28,844 nt of DNA from Bacteroidetes bacterium UBA6161 (lineage in GTDB: Bacteria; Bacteroidota; Bacteroidia; NS11-12g; UBA955), in the NCBI GenBank assembly GCA_002422315.1, contig DIUJ01000047.1, positions 1 to 28,844 of the forward strand, written 5' to 3'. The notes below the pieces were generated by a model. The model was not told where the DNA came from. It saw nothing but the letters and a program-made list of their open reading frames with translations, and did not search any database. The translations under genes were made by a program, and so were the position numbers. Positions 1 through 7,268 of the stretch are shown here, piece after piece. Each line of letters opens with the position of its first letter. Position 1 is the first letter of the stretch.

Positions 1-3
1 AAG

Positions 4-101
4 ATTTCGCACCTTTGGTGCTTAAAAAACCTAAAGAAGAAGTATTTCATTCAACATGGGCGATATTTGAGCAAGCCTAAATAGGACCCAAGGTGCGAAA
101 T
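4..101. repeat. Inverted repeat built on the GCACC hairpin motif
   Basis: ATTTCGCACCTT at 4-15 is the exact reverse complement of 90-101, giving 12-base arms about 74 bases apart. The left arm also contains its own small hairpin: GCACC, loop TTT, GGTGC (9-21). The same ATTTCGCACCTTTGGTGC string occurs at 23693-23710, and a shorter version at 23765-23777. I read it as a dispersed palindromic repeat; no protein is encoded. Confidence 0.65.
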
Positions 102-167
102 ATAATAGCCATGGGTGTAGTCCATAGTAAAGAGGTATACCCGAATATTCGATTATTGGCGCGTGCA

Positions 168-182
168 CCAAACAAAGTTTGG
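168..182. repeat. Small hairpin CCAAAC/GTTTGG
   Basis: The six-base arms CCAAAC (168-173) and GTTTGG (177-182) enclose the loop AAA. A related TGCACCAAAC string without the right arm is at 23838-23847. It may be a degenerate member of the same intergenic repeat set. Confidence 0.4.
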
Positions 183-291
183 AGGGTATTTTTGCTCTGC
201 ATAAAAAATAAGAATCAATAAGTCTGAATCGTAAATCAAAGGTGTACTATTCTATCTGACTTGATTTTCTGTAACAAACAGGTTAGGCCTG

Positions 292-332
292 CTTTGTCAA
301 AGTTTTTAAACTTTCTTGAAATGGGGTTAAAA
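292..332 (-). repeat. 41-base repeat abutting the accC stop codon
   Basis: This element begins CTTTGTCAAAG and continues with TTTTTAAAC, TTCTTGAAA and GGGGTTAAAA, ending one base before the accC stop (333-335 on the minus strand). A near-identical copy (differing by a few substitutions and two one-base gaps) is at 23990-24030, in the same orientation, immediately beside the stop of an unrelated gene. CTTTGTCAAAG is a short palindrome, so the element may act as a transcript 3' end (inference). Confidence 0.65.
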
Positions 333-1838
333 CTACTTGCTTTTCCTATTTTGGTACCATTTTGAGTCTTTGGCCTGCGAAATTTGCTCACTAGCAGTGG
401 GGTTTCCAATGGATTTAGAATTATGCAAAACCTCTGCAGAAATAATAGCAGCTGCATTAAAATCAGAAACACTTACTTGGTTTGCGCTATCTTCATTCCC
501 TATAAAATATTTATCTATAAATCCTGTATCAAAATCGCAGCTTATGAAGTTTGGATGATTCATTACCCACAAGCCAAATGGCAAAGTATGGGCTACACCG
601 CTAATCTGAAATTCATTAATTGCTCTTTTCATTTTAGCAATAGCAAGGTTTCTATCGGGTGCCCACACAATAAGTTTGGCAAACATGTTATCGTAGTAGA
701 TAGGAATTTCCATATCTTCTTCCATACAATCGTCTACTCTTACACCAGGCCCTTTCGGAACCCTGTATACGTTTAGAGCGCCAATATCAGGCAAAAACTT
801 ATTGAAAGGATCTTCGGCGCAAACTCTAAGTTCAATTGCATGGCCTTGAATTTTCAAATCTTCTTGACTAAAAGAGAGAGGATTACCGGCCGCTACCATT
901 ATTTGTTCTTTAACCAAATCTATACCAGTAATCATTTCTGTAACTGGGTGTTCTACTTGCAATCTGGTATTCATTTCTAAAAAATAAAAATCCATACTTG
1001 CATCCAATAAAAACTCCACAGTACCCGCACCAGAATAGTTGCAGGCCTTGGCTACATTTACTGCGGCCTCCCCCATTTTTTTTCTAAGCTCTGGACTAAG
1101 AATTCCCGAAGGGGCTTCTTCTATTAATTTTTGATGGCGACGCTGTATAGAACACTCTCTTTCGAAAAGATATGCTACATTTCCAAAATTATCTGCCATG
1201 AGCTGAATTTCTATATGCCTAGGTTTGGTAACATATTTTTCAATAAATACCGCATCGTTTCCAAAAGAGTTTCTGGCTTCGCTTTGAGCCATTTGCAGAG
1301 CTTCCAAAAACTGATTGGCTTCGTGTACCACACGCATTCCTTTTCCACCACCCCCTGCCGAGGCTTTAATCAATACAGGAAAACCTATTTTAATTGCAAT
1401 TTGAAGCGCTTCTTCTGCATTTTTGATTGCTTCGTTTATGCCAGGAACTAAAGGTACTCCATATTTTTCTACCGCTTGTTTGCTTTCTATTTTGCTACCC
1501 ATTAGGTCCATAGATTCTGGAGAAGGACCTATTAGAGTAATTCCCGCATTTCTAAGTTCTCTTGCAAAACCAGCATTTTCGCTTAAAAAACCATAGCCAG
1601 GGTGGACAGCTTGTGCACCAGTTTTTTTGCAAAGTTCTATGATTTTATCGCCTCTTAAATACGACTCGGAACTTGCAGCTGGCCCTATACAGTATGCTTC
1701 GTCTGCAAATCGAACATGTAGTGCATGTTTATCTGCTTCGGAATATATTGCTACAGTAGCTATCCCTATATCTTTGCAAGTGCGTATTACCCTTACGGCT
1801 ATTTCGCCCCTATTGGCTATTAGAATTTTGGAGAACAT
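333..1838 (-). CDS. accC: Biotin carboxylase subunit of acetyl-CoA/acyl-CoA carboxylase
   Basis: The 501-residue protein carboxylates biotin on its carrier protein using ATP and bicarbonate, the first half-reaction of acetyl-CoA (or propionyl-CoA) carboxylase in the cytoplasm. It opens with the family signature KILIANRGEIAVRVIRT. The ATP-grasp glycine loop GGGGKG is at residues 162-167, the HPGYGFLSEN motif at about 79-88, and the catalytic EMNTRLQVEHPVTE block at 288-301, with E288, N290 and R292 placed as in the E. coli enzyme. The protein is about 50 residues longer than E. coli AccC; the extra C-terminal tail suggests the ~500-residue form, which may serve a propionyl/acyl-CoA carboxylase (inference). 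No carrier-protein or carboxyltransferase gene is in the window. It lies 8 bases after a small co-oriented gene, so the two are probably co-transcribed. The stop is TAG, followed directly by a dispersed repeat. Confidence 0.96.
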   Translation of the reverse strand: MFSKILIANRGEIAVRVIRTCKDIGIATVAIYSEADKHALHVRFADEAYCIGPAASSESYLRGDKIIELCKKTGAQAVHPGYGFLSENAGFARELRNAGITLIGPSPESMDLMGSKIESKQAVEKYGVPLVPGINEAIKNAEEALQIAIKIGFPVLIKASAGGGGKGMRVVHEANQFLEALQMAQSEARNSFGNDAVFIEKYVTKPRHIEIQLMADNFGNVAYLFERECSIQRRHQKLIEEAPSGILSPELRKKMGEAAVNVAKACNYSGAGTVEFLLDASMDFYFLEMNTRLQVEHPVTEMITGIDLVKEQIMVAAGNPLSFSQEDLKIQGHAIELRVCAEDPFNKFLPDIGALNVYRVPKGPGVRVDDCMEEDMEIPIYYDNMFAKLIVWAPDRNLAIAKMKRAINEFQISGVAHTLPFGLWVMNHPNFISCDFDTGFIDKYFIGNEDSANQVSVSDFNAAAIISAEVLHNSKSIGNPTASEQISQAKDSKWYQNRKSK

Positions 1839-1846
1839 AATGAAAA

Positions 1847-2302
1847 TTATGGCTTAAGAAAATCTAAATAACGTATAGCTTCTTTTTCTTCTGCTTCTAT
1901 ATTACCCATACCAGCAAAACCACCTGTGGCATTTGCTACATGAACCGCTACATTTTTCAAACTTAAAAACAAATGATTGGAAGTGTATTCATCTAGTTTT
2001 TGCATTACTGCTTTCCCTTCTTCTAGTTTAGCTTTTATTGCTTCTTTTTGTTCCTCTAAATCTAAAGGCAGAATATCCATAAGTTCTGCAAGTCTGCTTT
2101 CTGGATTTTCTATCATTTTATACAAGTCTGCAATCTCTGGTTCTTCCGAAAAAGTCTTGGTTTTAATCGTTTTCACTGCTCTTTCTTGCTCACTTGCATC
2201 AAAATGATTGTCGGAAACACCTACCCACATAGACACCAATAAAGGCATATCTATCAATATCTTACGGTCTCTTTCTGCTAAATTTTTAATTGGTGATATC
2301 AT
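1847..2302 (-). CDS. Conserved small helical protein of unknown function
   Basis: I do not recognise a named family. From the ATG at 2302 the protein has 151 residues, starts MISPIKNLAERDRK and is predicted to be almost entirely alpha-helical and acidic. It has a charged central helix (LEEQKEAIKAKLEEGKAVMQKLDEY) and a glycine-rich turn (ATGGFAGMG) near the C terminus. There is no signal peptide or membrane segment, so it is likely cytoplasmic. An upstream in-frame TTG (2353) would extend it by 17 residues but would overlap the divergent ccmB start; the ATG is preferred. It directly precedes accC and is probably the first gene of that transcript, which may link it to carboxylase function or may be incidental. 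The helical, acidic layout is loosely TerB-like, but I would not assign that. Confidence 0.8.
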   Translation of the reverse strand: MISPIKNLAERDRKILIDMPLLVSMWVGVSDNHFDASEQERAVKTIKTKTFSEEPEIADLYKMIENPESRLAELMDILPLDLEEQKEAIKAKLEEGKAVMQKLDEYTSNHLFLSLKNVAVHVANATGGFAGMGNIEAEEKEAIRYLDFLKP

Positions 2303-2320
2303 AAAATTATTTTTATCGTG

Positions 2321-2328
2321 CGAAATTA
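2321..2328 (-). promoter_or_regulatory. Weak candidate -7 element for the helical protein/accC transcript
   Basis: On the minus strand this reads TAATTTCG, one mismatch from the Bacteroidota -7 consensus TAnnTTTG. It ends 18 bases before the ATG at 2302. It lies in the short divergent spacer shared with ccmB. No clear -33 TTG is seen at the right distance. Confidence 0.3.
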
Positions 2329-2330
2329 AG

Positions 2331-2338
2331 CAAATTTG
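2331..2338 (+). promoter_or_regulatory. Candidate -7 element for ccmB
   Basis: CAAATTTG is one mismatch from TAnnTTTG. Its last G is the first base of a possible GTG start for ccmB, and it ends exactly 5 bases before an in-frame TTG at 2344. The perfect-consensus elements at 7256 and 14919 show the same 5-base gap, which favours the TTG as the real start. Confidence 0.4.
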
Positions 2339-3006
2339 TGGCATTGAAAACAATATCTGAACTCTTAATTTGGTTAAAATTAGAAATGTCTCTGGAATTT
2401 AAAAGCAGAAGGCTTTTGCTGACTGCAGGAATTCAGTCTATGTCTTTTGTTTTAATATTTTTTCATGGATTAAACAATCCTTCTGGACCAGAGTGGGATA
2501 CCTTTTTCTGGTTAATGGTTCTTTTCTCTTCTATTGCTGGCCTCAGCAGGAGTTTCCTACTCAACAAATCGGGTTTAAATGTTTACCTGTTTCAATTAAT
2601 TAGGCCCAATGTGTTTTATTTACTGCGCTGTATCTCCAATTTTGTGTATATTTTCTTTCTAAGCTTATTTACGCTGCTTTTACTTTGGTTGTTTTACGGT
2701 TTTATGCCATTTGCATTCTTAGATATTTTATTAATATTACTCATCAGTTCTATAGGATTTTCTGCTATTTTTACTTTTTCAGGTGCCATTGCATCCGAAA
2801 GCAATCAAGCAGCCGTATTGCTTCCTTTACTTTCCATTCCTTTGCTCATTCCTTTAATTATGGTCTTGTTTGCCTTGTGTAACAAAATAATTGCAAATCA
2901 ATCTGGAATAGAAAGTTATACTCTAGACCTAATGCTACTTTTACTGTTGGACGTGCTGTATTTTTTACCGGGTATGTTTTTATTTAAGCACATGTGGGGC
3001 GAATAA
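2338..3006 (+). CDS. ccmB: CcmB-type haem exporter membrane protein
   Basis: This is the membrane subunit of the cytochrome c maturation ABC transporter (CcmAB), acting in the inner membrane during haem delivery to apocytochromes. The 222-residue protein begins with an amphipathic stretch (ELLIWLKLEMSLEFKSRR) typical of CcmB. It then has about six hydrophobic segments, an arginine-rich loop after SSIAGLSRSF, and the conserved block AIASESNQAAVLLPLLSIPLLIPLIM, the family hallmark. Length matches CcmB (~220). Other ccm genes are not adjacent. Candidate starts are GTG 2338, TTG 2344 or ATG 2386; the ATG would remove the N-terminal helix conserved in the family, and promoter spacing supports TTG 2344. 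It is divergent from the helical protein/accC pair and convergent with the next gene. Confidence 0.85.
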   Translation: MALKTISELLIWLKLEMSLEFKSRRLLLTAGIQSMSFVLIFFHGLNNPSGPEWDTFFWLMVLFSSIAGLSRSFLLNKSGLNVYLFQLIRPNVFYLLRCISNFVYIFFLSLFTLLLLWLFYGFMPFAFLDILLILLISSIGFSAIFTFSGAIASESNQAAVLLPLLSIPLLIPLIMVLFALCNKIIANQSGIESYTLDLMLLLLLDVLYFLPGMFLFKHMWGE

Positions 3007-3110
3007 GTTTATAAGAAACAAATTCAAGATTCAATCCTCGGTATATCTTACATGTGTTTGTTCTGCACCTAATAGTAAGTCCAAAAATTCATAACAATCT
3101 TATTTTCAGG

Positions 3111-3761
3111 TTAAAAAAGTGTCTTTTGTTCCAACCACGAACCATTTTGTAAGGCCTTGGCTTGCCAATCTATTTCCAAATTTAAAAAACTTTCCAAAGG
3201 CTCCCCTTTGAGCCAATCATTTTCGAATTTTGGGAGTATGGCCAATGGCATTCTCTTTTTGGTATTGTGTATTTCAGACATTAGTTCATTTGCTGCAGTA
3301 GTAATGATAGCAAATGAACGATAAACCTTTCCTGTAGAACGTATGGTATATTCATCCCATAACCCAGCTACAGAAAAAATCTCTTCCCCTTTTAAATTAA
3401 TTTCGAATTGTACTTTATTTTTTCCCTTAGGGTCTAGCCATTTCCATTCATAAAAAGCGGTTAAGGGAACTAAGCATCTACTGTTTAAACTATGTTTAAA
3501 AGCATTTTTAATGTGGAGGGTTTCTTGCCTTGCATTTAAGGTTACTTTTCTAATTTCTAGTGAGCTAGACGATTTAGGAACCAAACCCCAATGGGCCAAT
3601 TGCAAAGTATTTTCTTCATTGTTTGCTAAAATTGGTTGGTTGCCAAATTCAAAACCAGAGATACGTTCTTTGGTATGATAATTATCCTTGGAAGGAAATT
3701 TAGCTTTATATCGCTTCTCTAATTTCTGGGCATCGCTTGTAAGCTGTGAATGGAAACACAT
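3111..3761 (-). CDS. SOS response-associated peptidase (SRAP/YedK/HMCES family)
   Basis: Family members form a covalent thiazolidine link between Cys2 and an abasic site in single-stranded DNA, shielding the lesion. The start is fixed by biochemistry: removal of Met must expose Cys2, and the ATG at 3761 gives MCFHSQL, whereas an open upstream extension of 17 residues would bury it. The 216-residue protein shows the family motifs: NARQETL, the FYEWKW block carrying the catalytic Glu, and IHNTKKRMPLAI with the active-site His. Length is normal for the family. It is convergent with ccmB, about 104 bases apart, and divergent from the S8 protease. A T-rich TATTTTTTG ends two bases before the ATG and may be a relaxed -7 element. 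No DNA-repair neighbours are seen. Confidence 0.94.
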   Translation of the reverse strand: MCFHSQLTSDAQKLEKRYKAKFPSKDNYHTKERISGFEFGNQPILANNEENTLQLAHWGLVPKSSSSLEIRKVTLNARQETLHIKNAFKHSLNSRCLVPLTAFYEWKWLDPKGKNKVQFEINLKGEEIFSVAGLWDEYTIRSTGKVYRSFAIITTAANELMSEIHNTKKRMPLAILPKFENDWLKGEPLESFLNLEIDWQAKALQNGSWLEQKTLF

Positions 3762-3861
3762 GGCAAAAAATAAGTAACAAAGATTCAACTTTTTTACCAA
3801 AGTAAAAACCAATTTTTATCTAAAAAAATGAAAGATATACAAGCAATAAAATTATTCGTTC

Positions 3862-3869
3862 TATCTTTG
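3862..3869 (+). promoter_or_regulatory. -7 promoter element of the S8 protease gene
   Basis: TATCTTTG matches TAnnTTTG perfectly and ends 4 bases before the ATG at 3874. With the usual distance from this element to the transcription start, the mRNA would begin at or next to the start codon. No good -33 TTG is visible. Confidence 0.55.
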
Positions 3870-3873
3870 ATGA

Positions 3874-6063
3874 ATGAATTTAAGACTACTCAATTACCCT
3901 TTTTCCATTTTCATACTTCTACAATTTATAGCCATTACAAGCACTAATGCTCAGGTAAAAATACCGCAAAGCACTTTACAAGAAATAGATACATACCAAA
4001 ACAGTCTCTCTTCTATTTCACAAAATAATGAAAAAAACAAAACCCAAGGAGCGGTTCTTATTGGAGGAAAATACTATCTTACCCTGCAAGGATTTGTGAA
4101 TGAAAACTACGATAGGGCAAAACTAGAGAAAGAAGGCATAATTATAAGTTCCAAGATTGGAAAAGCCATAAGTTTAAAAATTCCTTTGGAAAAAATTGCT
4201 ACAGTTTCTGAATTGGAAGGAATTGCATACCTTGAAAGACCTATAGACTATAGTCCCTTGTTAGACAAATCCATAGGAGATGTGAGAGCAGACAGTGTGC
4301 ATGCCGCTATAAATATGGGCAGAGCCTATACTGGGAAAGATGTAATTATGGGAATTATAGATTGGGGTTATGATTTTACGCACCCTATGTTTTACGATAC
4401 TGCACTGCAGCAAAACAGGATTCTGGCCGCTTGGGACCATTGGAAACTATCTGGGCCCGCTCCAAGCAAATATGGCTATGGTACAGAATACAATACAGTG
4501 GAGAGCATGCTAGAAGTGGGATCTGATACTGCAAACGACAGAGGATATGACACCCATGGAAGCCATGTAGCAGGTATTGCTGGTGGCGGCGGAGCTGGAA
4601 TTGGGATTAAAGGAGTGGCTTATGGTTGTGATTTTTTGTTTGTTCAAGTAGATTGGAGAACAGGCACTTTCTTGGATTGTGTAGACTGGATGTACGAAAA
4701 AGCAAAATCTCATGGAAAAAGACTGGTTATAAACATGAGTTTTGGAAGCTACCACAGAGCAACATTGGACACAACTTCTTTTTTTAATGAAGTAATAAAA
4801 ATGTACACCCAAAAAGGGGTAGTAATGATAACCTCTGCAGGCAATAATGGCAACAACAAAATGCACATTAAAAAAGAGTTTAACCAAGACACTTTGTATA
4901 CCCAAGTATCCATGCTTCCAACTAGCACCACATTTGCTAGGTACTGGGGACACAATGTTATATCGTGGGGAGAACCTATGCAAAGTTATAGTTCTGCTAT
5001 AGCAGTATACGACAATACAAACTCTATTATTTTCCAAAGTGAATGGTTTAACACAGCAAACTTCAATAAAGCAATAGATACTTTTATACTTATAAATCAA
5101 GATACGCTTTACTACAAAATAGAAGGGGAAAAACAGCATCCGCTAAACAACAAACCAAATCTGAACATTAAAATCCGCAAAACCAACGACAACTGGAGGC
5201 TTGCCTTAAGCTCTAGTGCAGAGAAAGGAACAGTGCACTATTGGAATGTGATACAAAATACCAATGGTTCTAGCAATACAGGACAGCCATTTATAGCAAT
5301 GCGTAATGGCTGGATAGCGGGCAACGATTCCTTTGCGGTGAGCGACCCAGCAGTGGTACCTCATGTAATAAGTATAGCAGCCCACAATCCTGAAACCCGC
5401 CAAGTAGGGGGTAATACTTTTCCTGGAGCAATTGCAGGATTTAGCAGCCGCGGCCCCACCATGGATGGATTGATAAAACCAGATGTAAGCGGTCCGGGAG
5501 TCGGAATCTTATCTGCCGTTTCAAGTTTTACTACACAGTCTTACCAATCAGAAGCTGGTGTAGATTTCAACAATAAAAATTATCCATTTGCTAGATTTAG
5601 TGGCACTTCTATGTCTGGACCAGCTGTAGCTGGAGTAGCAGCGCTTTTATTAGAAGCCAACCCTTCCCTATCCCATTCACAGATCCACCAAATTTTGACA
5701 CAAACTGCACGGGAAGATATAAGAACCGGAAATGTAGGCCCTAATGGAAACAATACTTGGGGTAAAGGAAAAGTAGACGCCTATGCTGCGATTCAACTAG
5801 CGCTTTTAACAGCAGGCGAATATAAAAGCAATCAAGAAAATGTGTTGTATCCCAATCCTAGTAACAATGTGATTTATTATAGCTCTAGTACCAACAGCGC
5901 AAACAGCTACCAAGCTAAAATTTATGACATGCAAGGTAAATTGGTTATTGAATCTACAATTGATTCAGGCAAAGGATTAAATATTCAAACCCTTACAAAA
6001 GGTGTGTACATTGTAAGAATTTTTGATCAAAACTGGGTAAGCAAAAGGCTTATGGTGAATTAG
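3874..6063 (+). CDS. Secreted S8 (subtilisin-like) serine protease with T9SS C-terminal domain
   Basis: A 729-residue extracellular endopeptidase. It has a signal peptide (hydrophobic to ITSTNAQ, residue 27), then a propeptide-like region to about residue 130. The catalytic domain carries Asp163 (IIDWGYDFTHP), His228 (DTHGSHVAGIAGG), the oxyanion-hole Asn324 (TSAGNNG) and Ser579 (FSGTSMSGPAVAG). Spacing between Asn and Ser is about 255 residues against 66 in subtilisin, so a roughly 190-residue beta-rich insert interrupts the domain. The last ~75 residues (from VLYPNPSNN to KRLMVN) form a type A sorting domain, so the protein should cross the outer membrane by T9SS and be anchored or released. 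It is monocistronic, with its own promoter. All catalytic residues are intact, so it is likely active. Confidence 0.95.
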   Translation: MNLRLLNYPFSIFILLQFIAITSTNAQVKIPQSTLQEIDTYQNSLSSISQNNEKNKTQGAVLIGGKYYLTLQGFVNENYDRAKLEKEGIIISSKIGKAISLKIPLEKIATVSELEGIAYLERPIDYSPLLDKSIGDVRADSVHAAINMGRAYTGKDVIMGIIDWGYDFTHPMFYDTALQQNRILAAWDHWKLSGPAPSKYGYGTEYNTVESMLEVGSDTANDRGYDTHGSHVAGIAGGGGAGIGIKGVAYGCDFLFVQVDWRTGTFLDCVDWMYEKAKSHGKRLVINMSFGSYHRATLDTTSFFNEVIKMYTQKGVVMITSAGNNGNNKMHIKKEFNQDTLYTQVSMLPTSTTFARYWGHNVISWGEPMQSYSSAIAVYDNTNSIIFQSEWFNTANFNKAIDTFILINQDTLYYKIEGEKQHPLNNKPNLNIKIRKTNDNWRLALSSSAEKGTVHYWNVIQNTNGSSNTGQPFIAMRNGWIAGNDSFAVSDPAVVPHVISIAAHNPETRQVGGNTFPGAIAGFSSRGPTMDGLIKPDVSGPGVGILSAVSSFTTQSYQSEAGVDFNNKNYPFARFSGTSMSGPAVAGVAALLLEANPSLSHSQIHQILTQTAREDIRTGNVGPNGNNTWGKGKVDAYAAIQLALLTAGEYKSNQENVLYPNPSNNVIYYSSSTNSANSYQAKIYDMQGKLVIESTIDSGKGLNIQTLTKGVYIVRIFDQNWVSKRLMVN

Positions 6064-6129
6064 AAAAAGGGAACTTGAAGTATTTAATTACTAAAAAAAA
6101 CAATTCACTTACATCATTTCTCGTTTCCA

Positions 6130-7176
6130 CTACCCTCTCACCCTTCCAATCCAAGCATCTTTATCCAAGGGTTTTTCTTGGAAGATAAATTCTCCCAATT
6201 GTTTGGCCCAATAGGGTACCATGCTTACTCCTTTGCTGCCCATTCCATTGAATATATAGAGGTTTTTGTAGCTTGGATGTTCTCCAAGATAAGGTCTTCT
6301 GTCGTTGGTAGCTGGTCTTAGCGAGGCGTGTACATGCTTTATTGTATAGGGTAGTTTAAAAAAATCAGATAATTTTTCGTTTAAAAAATCTATGCTAGTG
6401 GGTTCTGCTTCATAGTCTAATTTATCCCATATATAAGTAGACCCTACTCTTGCCATTTGATTCTGTATAGGCAATAGGAAAACTTTTTTATGGTAAATTA
6501 TTGGATCTAGGCTCCCTTTAAATTCTATATCCAATATCTCCCCTTTTACAGGCTTAAATGGCAAATAAGTAAAAAAACCATCTTTGTGTTCCATTTCCCC
6601 AGTACACAATACAATTTTATCATAAAACTCACTCATTACCTCATACCCATTTTGCTTTACCTTAATTTCGTTTTGTGGGATTTTATGGGCAATAAATTTA
6701 TGGTGTGCTTTGAAATAAGCATGGGTCTCCTGAACAAATAGTCGCGTATCTAACCAACCGGTTCCATGAATTTTTACTGCTCCAAATTGGGCATTAAATT
6801 GACTCGATATTTTTTCATTAAATATACTAAACCAATTACTTATGGGTTTACCAGTTTGCAATGCATCCCATTCGTTTTGGTCTTCAATAGAATCTAAAAA
6901 ATGAAGCATAGGCATAGGATGAAAAAAATTAGTTTTCATTTTTTGTTCTAAGCTCTTATAATACAATGGGAAAAAATCGAAAAAATCCGAGTCTCTCCAT
7001 GTTACTCTTTTATGGCCAGCCAAAATAGGGTTAAAAATTCCAGCAGCTACTCTACTAGAGCTTTTTTCAAAAAAATCATCCGCCAGATAAACTTTGGAAT
7101 TGTATTTTTGAAGTTCGTGAGCCAATACACACCCAGCTAAACCGCCCCCTAGTACCAATATTTTTTCTTCTTGCAT
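6130..7176 (-). CDS. FAD-dependent oxidoreductase, DAO (D-amino acid oxidase-like) family
   Basis: The 348-residue flavoprotein starts with a dinucleotide-binding fold, KILVLGGGLAGCVLAHEL, with G10-x-G12-x-x-G15 and an acidic end of the second strand (LADD). The C-terminal part has the DAO-type signature ASLRPATNDRRPYLGEHP followed by LYIFNGMGSKGVSMVPYWAKQLGEFI, which closes the FAD site. Overall layout resembles the C-terminal oxidase half of MnmC and glycine/sarcosine oxidases; the substrate cannot be read from sequence. No signal peptide, so cytoplasmic. It is a single gene, convergent with the S8 protease and divergent from the barrel operon. A CAATTTTG (7184-7191, minus), one mismatch from the -7 consensus, lies 7 bases upstream of the ATG. 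Confidence 0.85.
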   Translation of the reverse strand: MQEEKILVLGGGLAGCVLAHELQKYNSKVYLADDFFEKSSSRVAAGIFNPILAGHKRVTWRDSDFFDFFPLYYKSLEQKMKTNFFHPMPMLHFLDSIEDQNEWDALQTGKPISNWFSIFNEKISSQFNAQFGAVKIHGTGWLDTRLFVQETHAYFKAHHKFIAHKIPQNEIKVKQNGYEVMSEFYDKIVLCTGEMEHKDGFFTYLPFKPVKGEILDIEFKGSLDPIIYHKKVFLLPIQNQMARVGSTYIWDKLDYEAEPTSIDFLNEKLSDFFKLPYTIKHVHASLRPATNDRRPYLGEHPSYKNLYIFNGMGSKGVSMVPYWAKQLGEFIFQEKPLDKDAWIGRVRG

Positions 7177-7255
7177 GCGAGTACAAAATTGGTTTATTTT
7201 CTAGATTAATTCATGAATTTTAAAATTTTATTTCGAGGATTTATAAAAAGTGTGC

Positions 7256-7263
7256 TACATTTG
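7256..7263 (+). promoter_or_regulatory. -7 promoter element of the barrel/DUF4440/rodA operon
   Basis: TACATTTG is a perfect TAnnTTTG, ending 5 bases before the ATG at 7269. A TTTC about 20 bases upstream is a poor -33 candidate. The short gap implies a leaderless or nearly leaderless transcript. Confidence 0.55.
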
Positions 7264-7268
7264 AAGTA

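Larger units (their letters stand above)
1..332. other. Gene-free spacer carrying dispersed repeat modules
   Basis: No credible gene is visible. The spacer holds a GCACC-TTT-GGTGC hairpin (9-21), an inverted copy of the same motif (90-101), an ATTTGAGCAAG module (67-77), a CCAAAC/GTTTGG hairpin (168-182), a module reading ATTCTATCTGACTTG (249-263), and a 41-base element abutting the accC stop (292-332). Related modules recur at 23520-24030. The spacer lies 3' of the minus-strand accC, so it would form its 3' untranslated or terminator region. Confidence 0.7.

Noticed and set aside
107..127. Possible ATAGCCATGG.../CCATAG palindrome
   Set aside because: Only four or five bases pair once aligned, so it is not counted as a hairpin.
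3762..3812. 17-residue N-terminal extension of the YedK/HMCES gene resembling a signal peptide
   Set aside because: The family requires Met-Cys at the N terminus so that Cys2 becomes the catalytic residue; the extension would destroy activity.
4510..5139. 209-codon minus-strand open frame inside the S8 protease gene
   Set aside because: It lies wholly antisense to a gene with intact catalytic motifs and has the cysteine/serine-rich composition of a shadow frame.
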